The notes beneath the pieces were generated by a model that worked only from the letters and a program-made list of their open reading frames with translations, did no database searches and was not told where the DNA came from. From Zanthoxylum bungeanum (taxonomy: Eukaryota > Streptophyta > Magnoliopsida > Sapindales > Rutaceae): DNA of 64,000 nt. Positions 36,455 through 46,960 of this stretch are shown here, one piece after another; positions within the stretch are counted from its first letter, which is position 1, and each line of letters starts with the position of its first letter. Position numbers and translations under genes: made by a program. Location: contig SKCR01010145.1 in NCBI GenBank assembly GCA_019454045.1, forward strand, positions 1 through 64,000, in the 5' to 3' direction.

Positions 36455-37120
36455 TAGAGAATTGAGAATGATAAATTGTAATTTGTAATTGGTAAATGAG
36501 AGAATTGAGAATAAGAGAATTGTAAGAATTGAGAGAATTGAGAATAATAGAATTGTGAGAATTGAGAATTGAGAATTGAGAATTTGGTGTGTTGAAATAA
36601 TGAAAAACAACTCTTATTTATACATTTTTAAAATTTTTTGTGATACATAAATTGCCCTTAAAATTAATCATTTTATTACTGTTATTATGGGTAATTTGGG
36701 AAATCCAAAAATTTATTTTATTTTTTTTGGCCGGGTCTAGTTTTGCCCCTTTTTTTAATTATTATTTTGAAGAGAGAGGGTAACGAATATAACGATCCCC
36801 CTTTCACACGCTTTCATAAAGAAGAATATGAAAATAAAATTATAATTTTTCTCCATTAATAAATAAGGCATGTATAATTTCATTATTGTCACTAATTAAG
36901 TCCTTTCACACCATATTTAATTCTCAAACTATTTATTTGGTAAAAATAAACTGATTATATCAGCCCAAAGAAATTAGTACTATTGTACTATAATTTATTT
37001 AGTTTTCAATATATATATTATTCCATTTAATTTTTTTCCTATAGTATATTTTCATGAGATACTGCTATCACAGGTACCTATTTATAATTCAACTAAAAAT
37101 TAATGATTATTAGATAAGTG
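36455..37120. other. AT-rich flank of the hAT element
   Basis: Upstream of the transposase start. 36470-36560 holds short AGAATTGAGA-type repeats. A possible hAT terminus (GGCCGGGTCTA near 36729) could not be matched to the left end or to a target duplication. No gene is seen. Confidence 0.4.
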
Positions 37121-37127
37121 TGTTTAC

Positions 37128-37307
37128 TTGATGGCCCCAATGAGTGTGGCTTGATAGTAAGGGATTTAAGACTTATTTATCAAGTCATGAGTTCAAGTTC
37201 AAGTGTATATTTCTTATAAGAGATTTGGACAACCTGAGGTTTTACCTATTCTGCTTAAACTCATATCAGATGATTTGACGACGGGATTTTCAATGTTTAA
37301 AAAAAAA
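37128..37307 (+). mobile_element. SINE (tRNA-derived type)
   Basis: About 180 bp with a 7-bp duplication, tgtttac, on both sides (37121-37127 and 37308-37314), and a terminal A run. Internal polymerase III-like boxes are seen: TGGCTTGATAGTAAGG (A box) near 37147 and GAGTTCAAGTTC (B box) near 37190. It has the size and layout of a plant SINE and no coding capacity. Confidence 0.8.
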
Positions 37308-37314
37308 TGTTTAC

Positions 37315-38157
37315 CCTTTTTTGGTATTTTAGCGGTAGTTGAAATTGTTGGACTTGATAAGATGTTATGAGCAAATACAAAGATGCAGATAAAAAGAAGT
37401 TGAGATAATTATTGAGCTTACCAATTTTTTACTAAAAATAACCGCACCCAATAATTGATGCAAAAGATCATCAATAAAATGAAGTGGCAACATTTTATGC
37501 AAAACACGTTGGAGGAAAAAAATGACTTTCAAGAGATCTTACAGATACCCCTAACGTTTGACATAAACACAGATTAGTCAAGATACTTTTAAAATATGAC
37601 AGATACCCACTAATAATAATATTTGGAGGGTGTTTGTTCATCGTTCAAAGTCAAAGGGTAGCTCGTATATTGGTAATTAAAGTTGAAGGTCAAGCTTGAA
37701 CACATCTTGTTTGCACCAGTTAGCATGCGAATTCCCAGGTCTTTATCCGGGATGGAAAGGTATTTAGTTTAGGTTAAGGTCCAGGCTCGGGTTCCGCCCA
37801 TATCTGGCTTGCACTCGGGTTTTTGTCATCCATAGTACCATAATGAACAACAGTTTAATCTTCAAAACACAACTCAGTCTCTTCATTATCGGATTTTGAT
37901 CTCCCAAGGATGCCTCCTACTTCATTGTGAGGTTTTGATAACTGGAAAAGGCCTTTCGCTCCTTCGCAAAGGCAATTCAACCCTAGGGATACACCATTTT
38001 GCTTCTCCATAAATAACCTAAATAAGGGGAGTAAATGGCCTTTGTAGAATGCGTATCTATGATTTCACATTTTCAGAGCTCAAGATAAAACGCCTTTCGT
38101 TTGCAAAATAACAATAGCTACTGTAAAATTTAGAAGAAGAAAAAAGGTGTTAAAATG
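37315..38157. other. Intergenic DNA downstream of PCS-A
   Basis: It includes the PCS-A 3' untranslated region near 38157. No open frame, repeat or RNA gene is recognised. Confidence 0.45.
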
Positions 38158-41100
38158 TTAAATGCTAGGTACACCAAGATCCTCGTCTACCTTATTCTCT
38201 TGGCATCTCTTGAGGATTTGGAGCTGACGTCGCAGGTGCAAAACCTGCAAAAAAAAAAAAAAAATTCCCATATTTAACAATGAGAAATCTTGGAAGTGGA
38301 TATTAGAGAATTTAGAGTTTGAATAGCAGCAAAAATACAAATACAGATGAACCAGCGTAAAGTACAGCAACACATCAAGATAGAAATGGGATGTTGTAAT
38401 AAAGATGACAGTTCCTTTCAGTTCCCAAAATGTTTATACTTTTTATATTCATCTTGATGCGAGGAATACAGGGCGATATCAATCTCAAGGCTCCAGTAAC
38501 ATACTGGACACGCAGATTGACAAGTTCCCTCCACCCTTCTTTTAGAAAATTACCAGAATCCCGCTAAAAGAATATGCAGAGTCATTTTTTGAAACAGAGG
38601 CAGAACAGAGAGAAATTCTTCCAAAATCTAAACACAAAAATAAATAAATAAATAAATTAAGATAAAATAGTTACCTCTTCTTGAAGCAAAGTAGGAAGAT
38701 TTTCTGTTGAAACAAGGCCACGAATTTCTCGTGAAAGTTTTTCATCCTTGATACCAGACCATGTTTCTGTAGGCAATGCCAGCATGAGAACTGTTAAAAT
38801 GTCATTTCCATCCGGGTATATCCCAATGCAATTACTTGGGCCACAGCCACAGTCTCCGATTTGGGACGAAGGAACCAGCACATCAACCCCTTGCTCAATG
38901 CTACCCTCCACCACTGTCCCAGATACCAATGTAACGGGTTTATTACCATTTTCTTTCAAGCATTTCACACAGGTTTCTCGGCAACTAAACCTATCTGAGG
39001 AACCAAACTTGCCGGCCAAAATTTCCGCCCCTTGACAGCACATTTTTGCGGCAATATCAGGCAGATCACCTTTATGACCTGAAACTGCCATGTCTCTACA
39101 GCAAGAATTTACTGAAGATAAAACTTCCACAACATGTTTAAAAATGCCAGTTTCCTGAACTTGTTTTAACACCTCTTCCTGCATTAAAAATAAAACATTG
39201 GGGATTTAAACCTTTGGAGGAGGTGTATTAAACAGCAGAATTAGTGTCTCGCTCATCAAGAAAAAAGTTGAAAGTGAAGCTCCAAAACACCTTGAGCGCA
39301 AGCCTTCCTTTCTCTTCTTGGCTTAGACTATGATCACCATCCTCTCGTCTCCGAATTTCTGCAACCCACTTGATGAACTCTCCAAAATTTGACGGGAGAG
39401 AGGTGAACACAACAGTGAGAACTTCCTCAATATCCTTAAAATCCTTTGACATCACAACATTAGGAACATCGTCCACTAAATACTTTGCAACACCAACCCA
39501 AGACTCATGCTTACAGCTCTGCAAAATGTTCCAAAGTAATATCCTTAATCAAGATAGCAGTGATCAGAAACTTCAGATATAAATATATCTCAAACAAGGT
39601 GAACATGAGAGCAGACTTCAATCCAGCCATGATGCATCCACTCCACAGACGGATGTTTCCACGAAAGTAAGTTTACCAAACTAAGACATCCAAAATAACT
39701 CAATTTCCATATTTTACTGCGCATAACTAATAAAATTTGTCAACTTAAAGACGATGTGATCAGTACTTAGAAGTAATTACGTCCAGTGAGTAAAATATTG
39801 AGAAACTATATATGTGATGACATTCTGAGAGCATGATCAACTAGGAAATGAAGGTTCATATACACTAGGACTTCCAGACGATCAGAAGTTCTCCAAGCAG
39901 CATAGCCTAGCTAGCTAGTTCATGAGAAAAAAAAAGATGCATATATTTTACAGATGAAAATGCCTAGACCCTCTAAAAGATGCAGAAACAGCTAGAAAGA
40001 CTTTTACCTCCTATGTCTTTGATAGGTCTAAACTAGTAGCTCTTACGTTTCAAACAATATAACGCCAGCATCAAATTATGGAAACAAAACAAAACAAAAA
40101 TAATAAAATTTTGAGAGTGGAAACTGACATTGAAGAGAACTTAAAAACGGATCAGGAGGGTCAAACTAAAAAAAAAAATTAAGAATGATGCATCCATTGT
40201 AAAAGCACAAGTTTGTGTCCCGCCGTTTGCATGTATGCAGCTTAAAATTTTCCATAATCATACCAATGTATAGAGCAATCCGGGCTCTCTGTGAGGCCTG
40301 GACACTAGCATGAACCTGAGAAACATCAAACTTCCGAAGTCAATGGAGAATCAAAGATTAAAAAAACCATAGATTAAATAAAGCAGATTTAACCACAAAA
40401 AAGACAAACGAGTATACAATTTTCAAAACCACAATGGACTATACTAAAGGAGAAATAGTAGAATAAAGTGTCTTAAATGTAGTCAATTGCATACAAAATA
40501 ACAAGTACCAAATCAAACCAAACCAATACTTTTCCCACTAGGTGGGGTGAGGTTTTTATTCTCAAAAACGGCCTAGGCAGCCTCTAGGCGCTAAGCAGTG
40601 CCCGGCCGTTCAATTATACATGAAAACGGTTGCTAGACGGCGTTAGGCGATCAGGCGAGCTTAGGCGGGTCTGTACGTTTTTTTCCTCAAATTTTTTTCT
40701 TTTCCAATGTTTTAAATAAAAAATAAAAGCGTCTAACCTTTCCTTCTAGGCACCGCCTATAAGGCCTAAGTGCTAGGCGCTCCGCGCTCCCCCGCCATAC
40801 GACTATCACCTAGCGTTTTTTTGAACATTGGGTGAGATCGGCTATATAGATCTTTTGATGCCATTGCGCACTATTCAAAATCATTGTTTCATTAAGCTCC
40901 ATAAAATATATATTTCTTTGTTTGAACACCATTTACTCTCCTTTCCCTACCAAAGCAATTAAATGTATGTGTTGGACATACACTTAAAGATCTATGTTGG
41001 ATCTTTTGACCTCATTATGTATAATAACAAGTATCTTGGTAAATTCAAAATATTTGGTCCAAGTCCTTAGACTATCAAACTTGACAGTGGACTAACTAGT

Positions 41101-44100
41101 TAAAAGACACTCATTCTGGAGGTCTTCACATGGTAACAATTGCTTTTTCACTTTCTTCAGACTCATTTGGTTGCATTCCACATTACTGGTTTTATCCAAT
41201 TTTTTCTTCTTCAAGATCCTCCATTGCAGCTATCTTTTATGGTTTATGATAACTTTAAGAAGTTTGACCCAATGAGCAAGTACACAATTCAAGTCCCATT
41301 TCAATTTTCATTGAATCTACACGGTAGACACATCCCTCAACAGTTGGTTAGACACCGCCATCAAATTTTTCACAGAACAACGATACTTTCTGCCACCTAC
41401 TTGTTATCTAGGCCAAAGAAAAAGGCAGGCCCCTTACTGATTTCATGAAAAAACACGTTATGATGCATTCTAGATATTGCCAATTGCTCATCGTTTACCA
41501 GATGTAGGTTTCCAAAGAAACAAAATCTTCACTGTTTGTAAGCATTGAATGAAAAGGAACTGTGCCATTCATCATAATGGCAAGCATTCTCTCCAGAACG
41601 GAGACGTGTGTCTATAGGTATCAAAAGAAATGTTGTAACAAATTTACTTCATGTAAGAAACTGTCAGCAACTAATTACCAATCCTGACCATCAATTTAAA
41701 TATTATTTATCATCAACTAAACAATAACAAGCCGAGTTCAGAGAAGTTTCTTTTGGAGAAGAAAATCCCAGGATCAATAGACTGCTTCCGGCACTTATAT
41801 CCAATATCATTGCCAGCAGGGATAATATAATAGGATAATGATATAAGAAGCATACAAGCACCTACCCCCTGCGTTGTCCAGTTGCTTCATCAACACTATC
41901 CATGGCTTCCCAAAGAAGCTTAAGTGGAACCCAGTGTGGAGGATATTTAAAACGAGCAACATCTAAAATCAGTGCCATGTCCTTTCCAGCATGATAACCA
42001 CCAATAGGTGAAAAATGGCCAGTTCCAGTCTGCACAGAATATCCCCCACAATCCAAAATAACATAAAATAAATAAAGTCCAAAACGGGATGATGAAACCA
42101 GTCAATTATTTAGCACGTCCAGGAAGGCTACAAAAACACAGAGTTGAAGCAACAGCCTTTCAAAGTCAGAACGTTGAAGAACACTTATTTAAAAGTCATG
42201 GTAGTGATCATTAGTCAGAAAGGACTATATAGACACGTGATGAACTAATCTCGAGGATGCCTAATTCATATTATGTCACTCAGATTGTATATAATAAGAT
42301 ACTTTTCAAACAAACGAATCGTAAAAACAGAAAAGCTCCTGCTAAACCTTCTAACTGCATCAAATCTTTCAACATTTTTGAGGTTGCATAAACCATTTAA
42401 GACCAACTAAAATGCTATAAACGTCAAATATTTATAAAATGCAACATGGACTGTCATCTGACATGATTTTGTGGTACCACGATTTCCCCAATCATAAGGT
42501 AGATACAAATACAGTCAACTTGATACTCCCTTTAGAGTAAGGTATTCAAATAATTTTGGGTGTATCAAAATGCTTAAATGGTTAAAAATTATGTCATAAC
42601 AGTCTATTGAGCCTCAAAGACAAAAATATGGTCTGCAGTGCATCATCAAGCTTTATGTCCCAGTCACATGTTTATATTCTTTAAATAAATATCTAGGAGG
42701 ATTCTGATCAAGCTCACACTCTTTATATCGCAGCCCGCTTGAATTAACGACGGTGATAAAGCATTCCACTTAAGGATATACAAAACAACAAAACTAGTGA
42801 AAAAAGTATTGATCCCAAAATAAGATCAGCGAAAAATCAACTAATCTAACGTTGTTAATTACCTGTTTAAAAGTCCCTCTATGATATGATGATATCACAT
42901 GACAATCTTCAGAAGAAGAGCATCTCATTATATATTTCCGGAAATCATCAATGGTGCTTCGATTTGTTCGGAAAGCTTCTACCTTTGCGCCGGCACAGTG
43001 AGCCAAACATACAAGCTTACCAATTGAGATGCCTTTTTCTTTAACCTTTTCCAAAGGTTCACAACAGTCCAGCATAGATTCATCAAACCACCTCCATGGT
43101 CCTAAAAGGAGCATTAATGACTATTTGATATCCTTCTATAGAGCTATATCCTCAAAGAATAACCAAAATGATGTAGAAACTACAAAACATAATTAACTTC
43201 CACAGTCACACACAGTCTAGAAAGACAAAAAAAGGGTAATGATATAATAGGCCTCAGAAAAACAGTCAGCTCCAAGAACCGAAATTATACATCCAACACA
43301 TTGCCAAAAAAAAAAAATTCAATGAAAACAAGGTATTGATACCATAATCAATTAATGTAAGAGGAAAGTCAACCATGGAAACTTATGAAGTAACCATGAT
43401 TCATTGAAAATTTTGATGCTTTTTACCCCTTCTTTTTGATTTTTAGCAAAGTATAAACTGTTATAGCACCAAAAAACAAGTGCAATCATGCACTTGGCCA
43501 CCTACCAGAAACTACACTAAAAAGAATTCCAAAGGCAAGGCGCATGTGGGATGGAAAAGATAACCAACCATACTACCGCATGCCAAAGAGTTTAAAGATT
43601 ACCCTTCCATTTTCTCCCAGGGTCAATAGCAAGGGCATTCAAGACCATGGAAAGACTGGCCAATCCACAATAAGCAGGCTCTGATTGTGTCTGAAAGTAA
43701 GAAATCAGCCTATAGAAACCTTCCATTGTCCCGCCTTGAATGGCCTCAAAAAAAAGTTGCTGCAATTCCAAATATATAAATGCAGTAGATCAGTGATACA
43801 GATCTTAAAATTTGCTTAAATCATCAAAAATTCTCAATTACACAAAAATACTCTCCTTAACCAGTGTTATTAAAGGCGCAAGGCGCACCGAGGCGCAAAA
43901 GGTCCTGGAGCCTAGGCGCGCCTGAGGAATGTGAGGCGCATATTTGTATATATAATTTTTCAATTAGAAATAGGAACATGTATATTCTTCTAATCATTTA
44001 TTTTGAGTATTTTTTAATATTTTGATCAAATTATAACAAAACATTTATAAATTATTGCACTCAATTAAATTTATATACATCACTATTTTCATAACTAAGT

Positions 44101-45219
44101 TGCTATAATAACCAAAATATTAATATTTACTTATATTGTCTTATGTACAATTTTGCTATTGACTAGTTTAATCTTTTGGTTAAAATTTTGTCCCCAATAA
44201 TTATAAATGTATGATCTATTATTAATTATTATAGCAAACATTTGTATTTTACAAAATATAAATTTTTCTTATAATTTTTAACGATCTCAACAAATTATCT
44301 AAGAGTCATGTCAAAAGTAAATAAATTAAGTTAAATTATGAGATTTATTGTTATTATGTTTCTTCTTTGTAACTCTTTGTTGGAAAAAAACCAAAAAAAG
44401 TAAAAAAAAAAGTGAGCTTTAATCAACGAAATCGGGTCAAAAACTAAGATTTTTGGCATCAGGTGCCTAAGGCGCGCCTCACTCATTGGCATCAAGCGCG
44501 CGCCTCATCGCCTAGGCGCGCGCCTGATGCACGTCGCCTCGCCTGGACACCCTCTAGGCGCAATGGCTGGCGCCTCTACCTAGGCGCGCCTGAGGCGCGC
44601 CTTTGATAACACTGTCCTTAACAACAAATAAATTAGTTCAAACAGACGAGTTTTTTTTTTAATGAATGGATACCATTAATCAATTTTTGTTTTTTTTTTA
44701 TAAAGAAGGATATAATTTTTGTCCAAAATTCTTGTATTTTATTCAAAGCTTAAGGGGGCAAAACAAAATATTTGTTGGGGAAATTTTTTTAAAAAAAATG
44801 CAATTTTCTTTGGTTACGACATAAAATCAAGTGCTCATAGATGCTATTACCTCACGATCCCCTTTCCTCACAAATTAAAGCTTAATGACCTAAAATAAAA
44901 CCAAATCCCTACATATATATGGTGATACGCTTCACTAAATTCAGCAATATACAATTCATCATTTTTACGATTAGTACAAAAAAAAAATCTCCAAAAAAGA
45001 ACATAATTAGAACCGAAACGAGTAATTTTAATTAGTTAAAGACGAATGATAAAATTCAAAATCAAACAAAAATCCTAAATATAACTCCGTGAAAATAAAA
45101 CAGCCATAAATAGAATTGAAAACCAAATGAATAGAAGCGATTACCTTTCCTTCAGCAGAAGCGAAATCAATAGCAGGAGGAGAAGGAAGGATCCGTCGGT
45201 ACAATCCAACCATCGCCAT
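38158..45219 (-). CDS. Phytochelatin synthase, copy A (glutathione gamma-glutamylcysteinyltransferase)
   Basis: Makes metal-binding phytochelatins from glutathione in the cytosol. Exons, in transcript order: 45219-45145, 43759-43603, 43101-42863, 42029-41866, 40315-40264, 39518-39291, 39178-38675, 38244-38158. All introns are GT-AG and the join is 501 aa ending in [10 protein letters not shown]. The N-terminal start [19 protein letters not shown] is typical of plant PCS. Catalytic Cys56, His162 and Asp180 are present. The regulatory C-terminal domain has Cys at 331/332, 352/353, 371, 375, 378, 415, 417, 422 and 487, the usual cysteine-rich pattern, and the [16 protein letters not shown] tail. 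This looks like the ancestral-type, fully functional copy. Introns 1 and 4 are enlarged by transposons. Confidence 0.96.
40554..40830. mobile_element. Short hAT-like element in PCS-A intron 4
   Basis: About 277 bp with GGCCTAGGC/TAGGCGC-rich subterminal sequence. The right end, on the minus strand, reads CAATGTTCAAAAAAACG, similar to the CAGTGTTATCAAAGGCG end of the intron 1 element. Flanks ggtgaggt (40546-40553) and ggtgagat (40831-40838) match at 7 of 8 bases. The left terminus is degraded. Confidence 0.55.
43862..44614. mobile_element. Non-autonomous hAT-like element in PCS-A intron 1
   Basis: 753 bp flanked by a perfect 8-bp duplication, tccttaac (43854-43861 and 44615-44622). Terminal inverted repeats: CAGTGTTATTAAAGGCGC at the left and the inverse of CAGTGTTATCAAAGGCGC at the right. 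The ends are GC-rich with repeated GGCGCGCC and the middle is AT-rich. No transposase is encoded. It is related to the element at 18453-19308. Confidence 0.9.
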
Positions 45220-45389
45220 TTTCTTTTTAAGTTTCTTCGATCAACGTGTTACAGTTTTCTCCGCGAATCCTCGAAAGTAAAATTTACGCGGAGCTAGATT
45301 ATATTCTCTAGCTAGGGCTTTTAGAATTCAAAAACTTTTGATAAAACGACACCGCGCGTAAATTTAACGGTTTCAGATATATATATATA
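45220..45389 (-). promoter_or_regulatory. PCS-A 5' flank
   Basis: About 170 bp lie between the start codon and a Helitron-like end. A weak TATA-like GAATATAATC is at about 45297-45306 on the minus strand. No metal-response element could be assigned with confidence. Confidence 0.35.
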
Positions 45390-45740
45390 CTAGTTTTTGC
45401 CGTGTTACAGTATTTGGCCCGTGCCTACGGCACGGTGTTACAGAATTAAATGATTTTATTTTTTAATTAAATGATGCCCGTGCATATGGCACGGTGTTAC
45501 AGTATTTGCCCGTGCCTACGGCACGGTGTTACAGAATTAAATGATTTTATTTTTCAATTAAATGATTTTATTTTAACTTTTTATTTTTTAATTTGAAAAT
45601 TTGAAAAATTTTGACTCTTTTTATCAATCAATTCACTCTCTTTCCTCCAATTACCAATGAAATGATCTGGGCCGTCAATTAAGCCACATAAAGTGAGCCG
45701 TTGGATATACTCTCTTTCCTCCAACACCATTCTCCTTTAT
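45390..45740 (-). mobile_element. Helitron-like 3' end
   Basis: On the minus strand, GC hairpins (CCGTGCCGTAGGCACGG type) near 45425 and 45507 are followed by AAAAACTAG then T at 45390-45393. Helitrons end in CTRR after a hairpin and insert between A and T. A block of about 85 bp (ACGGCACGGTGTTACAG and an AT tail) is repeated in tandem. The 5' end is not identified. Confidence 0.4.
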
Positions 45741-45750
45741 TATATATATA

Positions 45751-45825
<75 letters not shown>
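45737..45825. repeat. AT dinucleotide microsatellite
   Basis: An almost uninterrupted run of about 90 bp of AT/TA, interrupted once near 45757. It directly abuts the Copia-type LTR. Confidence 0.9.
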
Positions 45826-45832
<7 letters not shown>

Positions 45833-46960
45833 TATTGATAGTGAATACACATTAATTAAGAAATGACGGTTCGGCCCGTTTGCATGCATCTTTCGTTTAA
45901 CGTTTAAACGATTTATAAATAATCATCATTATTAATAAAAGTTGTCCTAGTGCTCTACGAGTATATTTCATTAGTGAGACTCTCTAGATTCAGGTATATC
46001 CGTCACAAAATCTAATTTTGTGTCCATAATTTACCCACCCGTAAATTATGACGACCACTGATAAATTAGTTGAATCATACAGGTCGATGTCATTGCATAC
46101 GTATAATCCATCCGTCACAGGTATCCGGATAATCCCAGAGATATGGATGTAAATGTCAAATCTCTATAGGTATTATCTCGTCGACGTATCTATTAGCAAT
46201 CTCTAAATAACACTCGGAACTTACTTCCGAAGTATACTGTGGCCACAGATTTAACAGATTACTAATCATATATAGACTACTTATGCTCTGTACACAGAAC
46301 TAACGGATCATATCTTGACACACAGAGGATATCCTGAGGATCGGCCCACACCCAACGAATAGACGGAGGTCTGATCTAAATAGATCGGTGACGTGACTGA
46401 TATCTAAGTGTGGAGGATGTCTCATACATCCACAGTGGTATCTCAAGTTGAAGGGCCACTATACTACTCAACCCGAGAAGATTCTTATTGACGTTGGTGT
46501 ACCATCCATTAAGAATCTTCGGTGAGTCGTTCAGTGTTTATCCACTATAAACACATACACGTCTATACAGACTCATGGTTCATTGGGATAAACCATCGGA
46601 CCAAGTCTCGATATACGACATGTACTGGTCTCAACGAATTTGACTAACCGACCCGTGTTAGTAAATCTTGACCATGAACTATGTTTGATAATATACATTT
46701 AGCAGTGACACTTCCCAATGTCAATTACAAACTAACTTTGTAACTGTGTACTGCATTATATATTATCGGGCCTTTGTCTAATATATACATATCACTAAAC
46801 CACATTTAGTTTCAATCTAATAGTAATTAGATCGAATACGTATATAAAAACAAGAGGTGTAACCACTAAGTAAATAATATTATGGAAAAAATGGATGTTC
46901 GTATTCATGAATCAGACATAAATACGGTCCGGATTGGCGCTCTGAGCACCAACCCCAACA
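45826..46960 (-). mobile_element. Copia-type LTR inserted in Tat integrase
   Basis: On the minus strand it begins TGTTGGGGTTGGTGCTC at 46960, like the LTR start at 8844, and follows that family with divergence for about 1.1 kb. ATATA flanks both sides (45821-45825 and 46961-46965), but the left one lies in an AT repeat and may be chance. It is shorter than the 8844 copy, so it is either a truncated LTR or a shorter subfamily. Confidence 0.6.

Noticed and set aside
20568..36740. Complete hAT transposon with defined ends
   Set aside because: Candidate termini near 20568 and 36736 do not share an 8-bp duplication, so only the transposase parts are claimed.
41401..41450. Alternative PCS-A exon 5 (a phase-compatible acceptor near 41424)
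   Set aside because: Its product does not resemble PCS, and the exon at 40264-40315 encodes the expected [17 protein letters not shown].
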